A stretch of DNA of 64,000 bases from Trichobilharzia regenti (GCA_944472135.2 OX235263.1:32355379-32419378), one strand, 5' to 3'; numbered from the stretch's first letter, positions 24,700-35,398 are shown. Program-made: numbers and translations. The notes: generated by a model not told the origin, from the letters alone.

Positions 24700-24760
24700 A
24701 AGTTGCAAGGTGAACGACACCGTCGTGCATTGCTTCCGTAACTACGGTGGTACCAGCAAA
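24700..24760 (-). pseudogene. Gag nucleocapsid finger of Cys-His-Cys-Cys type
   Basis: The minus-strand translation reads CWYH, nine residues, C, three residues, C (codons 24756-24758, 24747-24749, 24717-24719, 24705-24707). C-x2-H-x9-C-x3-C is the unusual Gag finger described for CsRn1, Kabuki and Boudicca, in place of the retroviral C-x2-C-x4-H-x4-C knuckle. It would bind the element RNA. The reading frame around it contains stops. Confidence 0.8.
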
Positions 24761-24869
24761 TATTATCGTGATGTCGTGACGTACTAGGTGACCGGGAAAC
24801 ACGTCGACATGACTAGCTTCTAGAACGGCTTGGTCGTGTGCGTGTGGTCAGTGCTGCTAACTGACTCAG

Positions 24870-25519
24870 TCAGGCGTCGACTTTGTGTTCTAGAGTCTGT
24901 ATCCTATCGTGAGTGTCTGGTATTCTGCCAGTGGAAGCAACAGATTGAGGTGGTGACCTCTGATACATGCGATCCATGATTTTGGCGAGCTTTTCCATGT
25001 CAATGTCGTCGTCTCCGAAAGCAAGAACTTGCTGAATGTGTGCAGGAAGTCGTCGCAGCCAGATTTGGTAAAATAGACGTTTATCGGTTTCTCTTCCTGC
25101 TACTAGGCTTTGCATTTGCCTCATGAGTTGCGATGGGGTTTTATCACCTAGCTCTACATTGCACAACACACGATCGAGTGTTTGCCTATCCGAAAGCGAA
25201 GTGCATCGAAGTACCTCTTCCTTCAACTTGTCGTAGGGCGCTGCTGTGCTGGGTTGAACGATGTACTGTCGTACCTGCTCGTCGACTTCGTCTGTACTCA
25301 AAATGCCGAATTTAGTCGTCTGTGACGTGAACTTATTGGCAGTGAAATAATGTTCCAGTCGTGCAAACCAAAGATGGGGTCTCTGGGCTTAAAATCTGGT
25401 ACAGTAAGAGAAATAGTACTAACAGATCCCAGCTCTAAGTTATGAGAGGTATTGGGAGACATGTTACAATTCGTAGAAAAATGGTTTAAGAGTAACAAAA
25501 TAGCAAAACTTATGCCCAC
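24870..25519 (-). pseudogene. Gag of the CsRn1-type element, frameshifted
   Basis: Two frames make up the Gag core. The 5' frame (25298-25519) encodes LTVPDFKPRDP and then runs out of register. The 3' frame (24870-25301) encodes EVDEQVRQYIVQPSTAAPYDKLKEEVL, a LSDRQTLDRVL region and RLFYQIWLRRLPAHIQQVLA, and ends at a stop just before the linker to the finger. The register change lies at the PRDP junction, where the family reads (L)WFARLEHYF. The identical change is present in the copy at 46675-47097. Gag would form the particle shell. Confidence 0.85.
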
Positions 25520-25618
25520 TAAGGATACGTCAAAACAGAAAAATATTCAATACAGATGCTTACCACAGATTACTAAACAATATGCGATGAGAAAGCACAA
25601 CAATGAGTTCGAAATATC

Positions 25619-25621
<3 letters not shown>

Positions 25622-25671
<50 letters not shown>

Positions 25672-25700
25672 CAGAGAGAAAGAGACAGAGAGATAGAGAT
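25622..25700. repeat. (TA)n followed by GA-rich microsatellite in the element leader
   Basis: About 20 TA units and then a GAGAGAGACAGAGAGA-type tract. It lies between the gag start and the 5' LTR, and is absent from the related element at 45966-46680. Confidence 0.9.
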
Positions 25701-25779
25701 CCCAGAAAGTAAGAGTTTTATTATTCCAGCAAGTGTTATGATGCGTCGGGGGAACAAGTTGTCGTCGGGCTCATCAATT

Positions 25780-26081
25780 TGTTGCGTGCGTCATCTGACT
25801 AAATCAGTGTACACGTATATTCTAGTACTTCTTCACGTTTATCAATGTGCATAGACGTTGTGGCTACTCGGCGCCCACAACGTGAAACCAAAAGGCACTT
25901 GTGAAGAGTATGATCGTGTATTATAGCCGTGGTCAAATTTCAAAATTGTGTCAAGGTAATGTTTAACAGTAAATTGACAAATGTTTGCGAAGTACATATA
26001 AAACCGGTCTGTGTACACATATAATACAAGTATACAAATTTGATTAAAAAGCATGTTTACAGTCGGCTTATGGGTACTGCA
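25780..26081 (-). repeat. 5' LTR of the CsRn1-type element
   Basis: On the minus strand starts TGCAGTACCCATAAGCC and ends GCACGCAACA. Transcription would start within it and run leftward. The sequence just inside (TTGATGAGCCCGACGACAAC) resembles the tRNA-Trp-type primer site of this clade with mismatches. Confidence 0.92.
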
Positions 26082-26085
26082 ACTC

Positions 26086-26426
26086 TTTTAAAGTGGTGTT
26101 ATTGACAAACCATAGTATTTTTACTTTTTCGCTTCATTTTTCTTTTCTCTCCTGCATATTCTCCTAGATTTTTTATTAGAAGTCATCCTTTTATAGACTT
26201 TTTTTAGCTTAGGTTCGTCTTATTTACTTTGAAGATCCCATTTTGTATACCAATTTTGCTGTTTCATAAGTTTTAGCTACTGAAGCCTTTAAGTTTATTG
26301 GGTAATCAGAATAGAATTTGAAATATTCATCCAGCTTTTTATATTTTGCGACTCCAAATCTTTCATGCTTATGATATGAGAAGATAAACTAGAAAGTTTA
26401 AAGTTCTTTAGTTCATCTCTTCTTTA
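26086..26426. other. No recognisable gene
   Basis: AT-rich; nothing recognised. Confidence 0.5.
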
Positions 26427-26500
26427 CGAGCTAGAATAGCTCAGTAGTTACATCTCTGACTTCAGCTCTGGGTGACACGATTTCGAATCTCCATGAACAT
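26427..26500 (+). repeat. tRNA-like sequence, possible SINE head
   Basis: AGAATAGCTCAGTAGTTA (A-box-like) and GATTTCGAATCTCC (B-box-like), about 40 bases apart, resemble a tRNA-derived promoter. The acceptor stem does not close, so it is not a functional tRNA. No second copy was seen in the window. Confidence 0.4.
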
Positions 26501-26766
26501 ATCAGTTCCTTAAAGCTTGCAGGTACGCCTTGTTGATAAATGTCGAGGGGAACAAAATCTATGTTACAGTTTCCCTGCTGATCACCTTCAGTCTTCTGTT
26601 TTCTTTGTAAATTGTGCACAATTTAAAATAAACTTCATGCGCTTGAAATTCTTAATAATGTACTTCTTCAGTAATTATGGAGAAATTATTTACACGTTCA
26701 AATCATAATTAAAAATGAACGAGAAAAAATCACAAAAGACAATAAACAATAAAAGGAATATAATAT

Positions 26767-27004
26767 TGTGACAACAGAATGCGATATATGGAGGGCAAGG
26801 TATATTTTCCATTGATCAAACCGCTGTTTATATATCTACAGTTCATATTCGTTAGCCAAGCAATGAGCGCGGGATTTCGGCTTACAACAAACGACATGAA
26901 AGAGAATGTTCAAATATATGTATATAGTATTTTGTTGCTAATGCAGTATTGAACTTTGAGAATCATATGCCGTTGGCACACACTGTCTGTATCACACCAC
27001 CACA
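26767..27004 (+). mobile_element. Solo LTR (family B), target duplication ATAT
   Basis: Starts TGTGACAACAG, ends CACCACCACA, 238 bp, flanked by ATAT (26763-26766 and 27005-27008). It shares CATTGATCAAACCGCTGTTT and most of its body with the 327-bp LTR at 38378-38704, from which it differs by deletions. Confidence 0.75.
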
Positions 27005-27008
27005 ATAT

Positions 27009-27659
27009 GACTAATTATATTTAATCAGTATGAATAGATATTCACTTCATTTTATGTAGTAGTGTAACGTGTGCTACTGACAAGATTTGTAAGTAGTATA
27101 CTGATGCAAACTGATAGAAAGCTGCCAGTAATTAAGATCAACATTTTAAGTCAATAACTGCAGAGGTGAAAGTGTTTATCCCTCAAACTTGGGTCTGGCT
27201 AACGTTATGGACATGAAGTTAACTAATTGGGAGACTTTTCGTCCCAATCATCGACCAATCAGAACGGTTCGTTGTGCTCTGACCCAGCCAAATTTTAATG
27301 TGGTTACAAAAGTATAGATATGATTTGTTTTCCTGTACAGTGGTTCATTGAAATGTTTTGCATTTTTAAATACAGTAGAATTATATTAAATGGATTAAAA
27401 ATCCCCATTACAATTTTCAAAAGAATGATTACTGAACAAAGAATATTCTTGTCGATAACCTGTTCTTCATCAGGTCCTGCAGTTATACATGCATAATAGT
27501 GAAAGAGTGAATTAGTCTTATTAACAGCATTAATATTGTTTAAACAACATCGAATAAATCATAATAATATCAATGGATTAAATTTCAATAGCATCAACAT
27601 AACATTACACTGAATATCAGACAGGGAAATTAAGAAAAATCATAATACAAATTCATGAA
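27009..27659. other. No recognisable gene
   Basis: AT-rich; nothing recognised. Confidence 0.5.
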
Positions 27660-28200
27660 TTTATAGTCTTCACTGAAGGCCGGTCATGGCGGTAGTAGTG
27701 GCTGGATTTGCTTCTTCTGCGTACAGAGCACTGGTTGTTTCAGTTGAATCGCGATACCTTCTAATGTTTGGAGTATGCAGTACTTGGATGTTTTTGGAAA
27801 ATTGTTTGGTACCCGATAGATCATGAAGAAGGACTCTTCAGTATTAGCTTCGTGGCCTGTTTGGTCTTGGTGTTCTAGTGTCGAATACCGATGCTTCTAA
27901 CTACACCTTTATTTAACCACACTGCTTAATGTTCCCGAACACGATAAATCAAGTTCCCAGAGCAACGGCCGATATAACTCGCTCCATAAGCACAATTGAA
28001 TTGGTAGATACAATTGGAAGTGGATAGTCTAGGTAGTTCATCTTTCAATCGAGGAATCATCACCGGTGGTGTAGAAAATATGACTTGTATTTTTCAGCAT
28101 TAAAAGATCTTTGAATTAATTTTCTTAACTTTCCTGTAATTATTTCGCTGGCTATATTGCCCTTGAGTTGCAGTCGTATGTTTAGAGGCTTCCCGTTTAC
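27660..28200 (-). pseudogene. Penelope-like nuclease and tail remnant
   Basis: Minus-strand translation in shifting registers includes GLPLNIRLQLKGNIA, KMNYLDYPLPIVSTNSIVLME (family: YQFNCAYGASYIGR at this point), SFFMIYRVPNNFPKTSKYCIL and LEGIAIQLKQPVLCTQKK. This is the linker, GIY-YIG and tail order of a Penelope-like element. Several stops. Confidence 0.6.
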
Positions 28201-28260
28201 GCATAGGGAATCTTGGGACCAGCTAGAAAACTAGGGAGCTGGTAAACTAGACGAGGTTAA

Positions 28261-28837
28261 ATTTATTTGGCACTTGAAATTTATACATTTTGAGATGAAA
28301 TTTCACTACAGTTTCCTTTGAAAACCAGAATGATTCAAATCACACTATGCGATATACTTGATTTTCTATATGTAACAATCAATAAGTTAAGCATAAATTT
28401 ATGGTTGTATAAACTATTGATTCATTAAGATGAGTAGTAGTAGTGGTGTTTGGTAGCCAAATCGAAGTGATCTAACCACTGGACGTCCATTTTACCTATT
28501 TGGATTGTACTCATCGGCGGTGTATCTGATGTAGCCCACTCCAGAGAACCGAATCAGCTCGAACCACCTGATTCCTACTGGAAGATGGGTAAAACAGTAA
28601 CAAATTGGATTACGTTTGCAGATAGCGAATTACACAAATCGAGTTTCTTTATCGCCATTTTGATGGCATCAAGCAGATCACAACTTGTGATCTGAATGTT
28701 TGATGTTTTCATAGGAATCCATGATGAGCTTCAACGTCGAACTGTGTAGATTTCAAGTAATGAAATAATTTACAAATTGTGGACTTAGTCCAATGTATTA
28801 CTAGTTCTGCGAAGTTATTATTTATTTTATTTTACAC
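28261..28837. other. No recognisable gene
   Basis: Nothing firm. A short AAAACTAG...CTAG...GGTTAAA motif at 28211-28260, just upstream, recurs at 53601-53649. Confidence 0.4.
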
Positions 28838-29062
28838 CACTGCGTTCTGAGGGGAACTTACGGTTTCAAGTTTGAGTCATGAAGTTTCTGTAGTAGTGGT
28901 TTTTTATTTTTTATTTTACAGAGAGAGATTGCCAGGCTAACGTCCAACCTTCCCCTTTCCTGAACTTATTGCCAGCTTAGCAAGGTTTAGGAGTGCGTTG
29001 GCCGAGTATCGACTCCGGAACCACGTGAGTGGTTAGCGAGCACTCTACTTTTTACTAACGAC
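28838..29062 (-). mobile_element. SINE-C, copy 2
   Basis: The minus strand carries a decayed tRNA-like head (GTAGAGTGCTCGCTAACCAC, then GGAGTCGATACTC), a body with AACCTTGCTAAGCTGGCAAT and GGTTGGACGTTAGCCTGGCA, and a tail TTGAAACCGTAAGTTCC. Order and spacing match copy 3 at 35152-35398. Confidence 0.65.
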
Positions 29063-29597
29063 AAACAAAATTTGGGTGATTTGAGCTAGTTTGGTTCTCA
29101 AAGCTGAGTCAAAACAAATTCACCGTTGATGAGCTCAACCCTAAACTAGCAAAACGGTCCATCGGTGTTTACATAATTTAGACTAGGTTGTCCAACTACT
29201 CAATTCAATCAATCAGTAGTATATAACATCACCGTTTATTAATCCATGAACTCAATACTAATTAAGAACAAAACTTTGAGAAACAAATATTATTATTAAA
29301 AAAGCTCATTAACAGTTCAAACTACATTATTTGATAGATGCTTTGTTGCAAAGTAAAAAGAAAGTTACACTTCCTTCATAGTGTTGAAAAACACGGTTCA
29401 TTTGAAATGACCTTTATTCACTGAAATGATTTTGATTTACCACAGTTTTTAAAGAAGTCACAAGACGCTTGCCGATCATCGTTCGTAGTTTCAGATTGTA
29501 GAAAATGATAAAGTTCTATAAAAATAAAAGAACATTGATAGACAACATAATGATATTTATAAACTAATATATGAAGCAGACAAATATGAAGTGATTT
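29063..29597. other. No recognisable gene
   Basis: AT-rich; nothing recognised. Confidence 0.5.
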
Positions 29598-29950
29598 TCA
29601 AGTATTGGTTTTGTGGGATTTTCATCTGATTTGGTTGTCGGATTTCATCATGAGCTAACTTTGGCTAGAGAACACCGGAAAACCTTGCAGTACTAGATAG
29701 CTATGTCGTCCTAGTTTGGAACTCTTCGTCAGTACGCATCCAGGGTTCAAAGCCAGGACCTTCTGGTTACAAGGCTAGCGAGCCACTGGGACCCAATTCA
29801 TTGGCCAGGCCATGAATTCCAGCTCTTGCCAACTCATGACATAGCGAGACCACTTCGCAATGTCTTCTTCAGTGAGTAACTGTTCTCAACTACGACCTCC
29901 AGTACCCTACTTCCCACTAGAAGCTTAGGGTAACGGCCTGAATAGGACAT
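29598..29950 (-). mobile_element. SM-alpha-type hammerhead SINE, long form (copy 4)
   Basis: The minus strand holds the 5' extension (TTCTAGTGGGAAG, GGGTACTGGAGGTCG), the tRNA-like head (TCCCAGTGGCTCGCTAGCC, CCTGGCTTTGAACCCTGG), the ribozyme module (GTACTGACGAAGAGTTCC, AAACTAGGACGACATAGC) and the 3' tail. Both conserved core strands are mutated (the GAAA reads GACA), so this copy should not cleave. Confidence 0.8.
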
Positions 29951-29954
29951 ATCA

Positions 29955-30106
29955 GTTTTCAAGTATTTGTTTTGTATAGATTTGGTTTGAGTTTTTGGAG
30001 GATTCCATCATGAGCTGATGTCAGTTAAAGATCCACTGAAAAACCTGGGAGTACTGGACATTTGTTTCGTCAGCCTAGTTTGGGACTCTTCATCAGTGAC
30101 TTTACT
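29955..30106 (-). mobile_element. SM-alpha-type SINE, 5'-truncated at the ribozyme (copy 5)
   Basis: Minus strand from GTCACTGATGAAGAGTCCC through CTAGGCTGACGAAACAAATG, TCCAGTACTCCCAGG and the tail. As in the copy at 13203-13346 the break is at the ribozyme 5' side. It lies immediately beside copy 4 in the same orientation, so the pair mimics the inverted-arm structure of copies 1 and 7. Confidence 0.8.
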
Positions 30107-31059
30107 TTCACTCTGAATAATTATGATCGCTGACTGATATTGGTCCGTGACGAAATTGCACAATTCAAATTAAATTAGTTCAAATCTATGAAAATCCCGT
30201 AACCTGAATTAGATTTAAGCAAGTGTAACATAGTGCCTGCCCATATAAAACATTATGTTCCTCTCTTGTTTAGCATTCCAAGCCCGATATCTGTATTGCT
30301 GTTGGATCTAACATTGTGAGGTAAGACTTGTTATTATCGCATGTCATTCTGTCGACTGATCTGATGTACAGACATTTCTGTAGATATTTTATCATTTGGT
30401 TTCATGATGCAATGATCTTATCCTAATTTTAATCTTCAACCTGAAGTCTCAATAAATCTTGTGTAGACGGAGTTTTCCAATGAATGTAATTGGACTAATC
30501 TATGTATACAAATTCAAAATATATTTTTCTGATGTTACCAATATCACCCTGTCATTATTTCATCGTTTCAGTAATGCATCATAATATGAATATGTTATAA
30601 ATTTGTACACGATAGCTATTCAAAAATATAAAAAGTAATTACATAAACTGATCAACTTTTGTTTGAATCAAATATGGCTCTGCTTTACCCGTTGGTGTCA
30701 GATTAAACCGTTGAAAGTGTAAATTCTCAAGTCACTGGTTTTATGAGTATGTAATTTGAAACTAGGGAACAAGTTCGCTTAATAAAATCTTTAGACATTC
30801 AGATGACAATAATGAAGATGGATTTTTCTGGATTTTCTAGAAACTTCTAGATGAGTCTTCCTCTAACCAAAACACTGATTGATTTCAGTAACATTTTAGA
30901 AGTAAGATCGAGTAAACTTCACTAGACAAATTATGTCTGCCTGACTCATATTCATTTATAAATGGAGAATATTTTTGAATATTTATTATACGTGGTGTAA
31001 TATGTGATATTTGTAAGTAGTTCATAGGGTAACAACTTCAAATCAGATATTATAACTTG
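30107..31059. other. No recognisable gene
   Basis: AT-rich; nothing recognised. Confidence 0.5.
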
Positions 31060-31790
31060 TGTTCCAGTAAAATCACGGAGCGGCCAGCTGACTATTTTCT
31101 TCAACGGGGTACCAATTAGTCGTAAATAAAACCTAATTATATCTCTTGCTACTCGCGTCCAACGCATCTTCATAGAACTGAGGCTCTGGAAGAAGAATTA
31201 CACTTTTGGAAAGAAATCTTCATGCAAAATGAGTATCAACCAAGATTTATTGACAAGAAAATCAAGCCGGAAATTTAAAGACAAGAGACGTCACCTGTGT
31301 TAAAAAAGAAACTATATATAGACCTTGACCTCTACGGTGACCTACTCGGTGGTGTCCTTAAGAGGAGAATTTCGACTTTTTTTCTTCACAGCAAATGTAA
31401 GAGTAGTGTTAGTTAGTCTCCCACTGGTCTGCAGAAGCCCAAAAGACAATGTCTCTCACTTGACCACTTCTGACCACCACTGACCTTTTGGTGTGAGGCC
31501 ACTGCATTGATCGATCGACGCGTATACTGCCTAAAAGTGTCCAGGAACACTATCCCATATGGTTTCAGAAAGGCAGCCGTGGCTGTATAGTCAAACACCT
31601 TGTTAACACTGGTCATTCCGTCTCAACGAACGCCTCCTTCAATGCAATCTACAAAGTGAAGAACAACCTGTCAAAGGCAATACGCTTTTGTCTCCTTTGC
31701 ATTCCTTAAGTTTCAGCCATTCAGTTAGAAAAACAAAAGAAAACTATTCACCCGATTCTACTATCATGGTAACAACCGTGTTGATTTCTA
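31060..31790 (+). pseudogene. Penelope-like element remnant (post-RT linker, GIY-YIG region, tail)
   Basis: Conceptual translation across several frames gives FFNGVPISRK-NLIISL, IFMQNEYQPRFIDKKIKP, LYIDLDLYGDLLGG, VQEHYPIWFQKGSRG, VKHLVNTGHSVSTNASFNAIYK and KAIRFCLL. This is the order of the RT end, connecting region, nuclease and tail of a Penelope-like element. Frames are broken repeatedly. A 73-codon and a 67-codon minus frame over this stretch are shadows. Confidence 0.7.
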
Positions 31791-32239
31791 CTGACTTAAT
31801 TTTCATTTGTTTCTTTTTCTAACTTTTTATAACGCTTGTATTTCTTTAGAGCTCTTACATAATCTTTAATTTTCAGTCGTTTCTATGTGCGGCCTAATTA
31901 CTACTCATTCATTAAATTTTTCATCTCATTGCGAAACTCCTATTCAACTCCTTTTGTGCATTGACCAATATCAACAACTGTGTTTATGACAACTCATCAC
32001 TTTTGTTAACTACCCTCTTTCATGGAAAGTTGTGTGTAAGTGTGATTGTACAGCTCAAGAAAATGAATTCGCCGAAAAGAGCTTCTTCGCTGAACTACCT
32101 ATCTTGTTTAATTAATGTTTGGATAGGAATTTTTCATGAATTCAAAACTTTCCACACAAAACTAACGCGTGAGTATAAAAGCTGTGGTAAAGTGTTTTCG
32201 CTCATAATATATATCAAACGGCACAACAGGTATTCAAAC

Positions 32240-32450
32240 TGTGTAAAAAAGAGTTGATGAAACACCTTTAGAACAGCCAAACGCAACATCGTATATGATT
32301 AAAGCATTCCACTAAACAGGTAATACAAAATTCTTCTACAGACGGCTGAAGCAATCGGAATTCACCTGAAGAAGCCATGCCTATGTGTACAGAAAAAATT
32401 TGTACAGCCACTTTCCCTACCGTGGCCATCATCACAAGAATGCATAAACA
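32240..32450 (+). pseudogene. Second Penelope-like tail fragment
   Basis: AEAIGIHLKKPCLCVQKKFVQPLSLPW is readable at about 32345-32430; it is the usual C-terminus of these polyproteins. Region 31791-32239 between the two fragments resembles no protein and may be their 3' untranslated part. Confidence 0.65.
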
Positions 32451-32734
32451 GGACTACATCGCCCCCCCTCCCCCTAAACCTATACAAATTATATTTGTCT
32501 AAATTATTTATTTCATTTTTATTTATTTTGACCACTTCATCTTTAATTTACGTGTTATCCTTGTAAAATTAATTTATTCTATCCATTTCTACCTTTTAAA
32601 TCTTTATTGCTTTTCTTCGTTAATTATTAACCCATTGACACTGTTTAATTATTGTTAACAAACTTATCGCCACTTGATTGGCAAACTGTTGTATTGTAAT
32701 TAAAATGCTATATTTATATATATATATCATTAAC

Positions 32735-32960
32735 AACTGTCTCCGCTCAATACTCAAGATCAGATGGCCAGAAAAGATCAGCAACAGGGATCCGGGAGCG
32801 AACCAATCAGGAACCGATTGTGAGGATGAGGTCATGCGAGGAAGAGATGAAGGCATGTGGACAGACCTGGCAGGGTGAAAAAGTTGTCAGAAAACCGAAG
32901 TCAATGGAGGTGCGCAGCTGAAGCCCTATGTTCCTCTAGGAACTAAAGGATACAATAATA
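32735..32960 (+). mobile_element. RTE-clade (SR2-like) 3'-end fragment
   Basis: The plus strand encodes NNCLRSILKIRWPEKISN, the C-terminal region after the RT of RTE LINEs, then a decayed stretch. It ends GCTGAAGCCCTATGTTCCTC, TAGGAACTAAAGG and (AAT)n. 5'-truncated. The tail is the best local match for the SINE-C tail. Confidence 0.8.
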
Positions 32961-32967
32961 ATAATAA

Positions 32968-32972
<5 letters not shown>

Positions 32973-33000
<28 letters not shown>

Positions 33001-33001
33001 T
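32973..33001. repeat. (TA)n microsatellite
   Basis: About 14 TA units, seen directly. Confidence 0.9.
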
Positions 33002-33360
33002 AGGGCAGACCCAGAGATGAGGATCTAATAGGAAAGCAAATATTTCTTCGCTCAATCTATCTGTTTTCTAAAATCCTATAAAACCAACAACCTGTGGAAA
33101 TTCAAATTGTAATAAATCGCCTCTTTACTCTCTATCCAAGTATACTGAAACAAAAGCGCGGCAAGTTCGTCTAGCTATAGCTTATATGCTTACTCAAAAA
33201 TTACAAAGGTTTTTGCTTAACGACAATATAGATGTATTCAGCTACCTGCGAGTTCTACGGATCATGAGTTGTAGCAAAATCGGATAGCTAAAAAAGCAAC
33301 TTTAATGTATTCACTTTCGGTCAGCTTGCTTTAAAAATTCAAAACATACAACCAACTTAC

Positions 33361-33557
33361 CTGATACAAAAACAATTGATCCAGACATCATAATAACTGA
33401 ACTGACAAAAATGAACCAAACAAATGCAGCTGTAAAATCCATTTGTTCTTCTGCTCTACTTTTGTATAATATGCCTTCATAAATTCCACCTCTTCCATAC
33501 GGGTGTATATCAATTTCTTCACGTTCCATTAACATTTCTAAAGTGACAGAAGATAAT
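33361..33557 (-). CDS. Host gene exon: membrane segment of an unidentified protein
   Basis: Minus-strand exon with acceptor TTTAG before ATTATCTTCT and donor GTAAGT after GTATCAG. In frame with the exon at 33641-33870 it encodes LSSVTLEMLMEREEIDIHPY, GRGGIYEGILYKSRAEEQ and the hydrophobic stretch FTAAFVWFIFVSSVIMMSGSIV. The last is a likely transmembrane helix of about 22 residues, close to the exon's 3' end. The intron phases fit (phase 2 upstream, phase 1 downstream). Codon use is regular and there is no internal stop. I do not recognise the family. Continuing exons must lie below 33361 but I could not find them with confidence. It may be a single- or multi-pass membrane protein. Confidence 0.7.
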
Positions 33558-33640
33558 CTAAATATTTTGAAGAAAAAAGGAAAAATTATTAGTTTATATT
33601 AATAGTACTTTGAAAAAAAAAATAGATACATTATACTTAC

Positions 33641-33870
33641 CGCATTTGTTGTTCTTCAGTGAGTACAGGACGTGTTGTTGCTACATTTGGATCTAAGCCT
33701 AACATTTGTTTTAAAAACGACTTCAGTTTCTCTGATTCATTGTTATTAATATTATTATTATTATTGTTATCTGATCGCCACTGGTTTCGGTCGATCTGCT
33801 GGTGAGTATTTGTCTCGTCAACTCTGACATGTTTATTTTGAGTTTCCTTGTTGATGACTTCCTCATTAAT
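33641..33870 (-). CDS. Host gene exon: acidic, Asn-rich segment of the same protein
   Basis: Minus-strand exon with acceptor ATTTTATAG and donor GTAAGTATAA, 230 bp, open throughout in the frame that joins the next exon across an 83-bp intron (33558-33640). It encodes INEEVINKETQNKHVRVDE, a polar stretch with six consecutive Asn residues, then SEKLKSFLKQMLGLDPNV and RPVLTEEQQMR. The Arg codon is split CG|A over the intron. The Asn run and polar composition suggest a flexible extramembrane part ahead of the helix in the next exon. The family is unknown; it continues upstream (above 33870) into exons I cannot place. Confidence 0.7.
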
Positions 33871-34204
33871 CTATAAAATTAGAAACACAAGCTTGTACAA
33901 TAAGTTGATGCATTCACTAACTAAGGTGATACTTTGGTTTAAAATATTATGCGGTTAAGAAAATATTTTCACGCCTCAGAATGCTACTCTAGAATGGTAT
34001 TTTGACAAATCTGTCTATTCCTTTATCATGATGTTTATTAAGCATTCATCATAATCTGTAATGCAGTCCGTTTGTCACGTGTGAACTTTAGCAATTAATA
34101 ACCAATCATATAATCTAAATGTCAATCACGAACTCATTAATGGTTACTGAATGGATTTCCTAAATCTGCAGTGAATAGTCACGACTATTTGGGTCCATCA
34201 TTTC
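33871..34204. other. Probable intron sequence, nothing recognised
   Basis: AT-rich, upstream of the exon acceptor on the minus strand. Confidence 0.4.
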
Positions 34205-34480
34205 ATGATGAAGTAGATGTTCATCTTAGATATTGGTGAAAGCAGCTCTGTATCATGAGATAACCAAGTAAGAACTCAAGGATCATTGAATCCTGGACCA
34301 AATGGCTGAATGATAGGTGGTCCTTTCCTCTTAATCTGAAAGTCCCAGGTTCGATCCCTGACGGGGACGCAGGTGCACACTGTTGAAGAGTTCCTAAATA
34401 TAGGGAAAAAGTTGTTCACCGCTTCCTGTTTTTCAGTGATCTCTATAAGTGATGTCGGTTTGTGATGAAACTCTAACAAT
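34205..34480 (+). mobile_element. SM-alpha-type SINE, old copy (copy 6)
   Basis: tRNA-like head (CCAAATGGCTGAATGATAGG, then CAGGTTCGATCCCTGACGGG), a decayed ribozyme module (CTGTTGAAGAGTTCCTAAAT, AGGGAAAAAG) and remnants of the tail (GTGATGAAACTC). The most diverged copy in the window. Confidence 0.65.
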
Positions 34481-35151
34481 AAAAACTTGGGATTCGACAG
34501 ACAACAAGAAAATCTGAATAGTAAAATTCACTTCTACCTTAAAATAAAACAAGTGGTGACCTGTAAATAATCAACAGGTGTATAAACCAATCACACAGTA
34601 TTCCATAAAACAGAATTTGAACTTGCATAGCTTTCTAGATGTTACAACCAACTGTGTACCCAAAATGTAATTTTCTGTTTCAGTTGTGGCCTCATTTTTC
34701 TCAGGACCCGTAAATCAAGTAGAACTGTGCTGTGTCCTACTCATAAACAGATAATAGCGATACACAAACAGGAGCCTATGGAAAGTCCATGTAGAAGAAA
34801 CACCAAAGGGCAACTGTACTTCTGACTACTATCTAATGAATGACAAACAATGGAGAGCGAAGTACTCCTAATAAAGTAGAAGGGTTCATACTATTTGTAA
34901 ATTATGCAACAACTTTTTGCTAAACCCTACGAATTAACTGGTCCTGAATTCCATAATTATTCTAACCTTTCCCTCAAAATTTAAATATCCTATCGCTAAC
35001 ATTTGCTAGTTGATTGTTTTGATGACCTTTAACCTCTTATTTTCACTCCGCTATACCTAAAACTGATAACTCTTATAGACTAAAGTAACCCCATGATTGG
35101 CAAAATTTTGATGTAAAAAACTGCAAATTAGTGTAGCGCCGATGTTATTAA
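34481..35151. other. No recognisable gene
   Basis: AT-rich; nothing recognised. Confidence 0.5.
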
Positions 35152-35398
35152 TTATTATTTTTTATTTTATTCATTTACGTTCCTAGCGGAACGTAGGGCT
35201 TCAAGCTAGGCGCTTGAAGTTTTGGTAGCATTGGTGTCCATTTTTACGGAGTGGGGTTGCCAGCCTCATACCCAACCTTCACTCTTTAACAGCCTTATCA
35301 CCAGCTTTACGATGTAAAGAAGTACGTCGGCTGAGTATCGCACCCTGGATCACGTGTGGCATAGTTGGAGAGCATTCTACCGCTAAGCCACTGACATT
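35152..35398 (-). mobile_element. SINE-C, copy 3 (best preserved)
   Basis: The minus strand reads a tRNA-like head (CAGTGGCTTAGCGGTAGAAT, then CCAGGGTGCGATACTCAGCC), a body (GAAGGTTGGGTATGAGGCTG, GCAACCCCACTCCGTAAAAA) and the tail CTTGAAGCCCTACGTTCCGC, TAGGAACGTAAATG, ending in AT-rich AATAAAATAAAA. The tail matches the RTE 3' end at 32926-32950 with two mismatches in 25 bases. GTTCC/GGAAC can fold as a hairpin. It would be transcribed by pol III and copied by RTE machinery. Confidence 0.75.

Larger units (their letters stand above)
22007..26081 (-). mobile_element. CsRn1/Boudicca-type Ty3/gypsy LTR retrotransposon lacking RT
   Basis: The ends are complete: two 302-bp LTRs (22007-22308 and 25780-26081) begin TG and end CA when read on the minus strand, and the whole is flanked by ACTC (22003-22006 and 26082-26085). 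The LTRs differ at only a few positions, so insertion is recent. The order on the minus strand is LTR, leader, gag, CHCC finger, protease, the last residues of RNase H, integrase, polypurine tract, LTR. The reverse transcriptase and nearly all of RNase H are missing, leaving 3.47 kb of interior where the family usually has about 5 kb. The CHCC Gag finger is a hallmark reported for the CsRn1 group. Confidence 0.9.
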
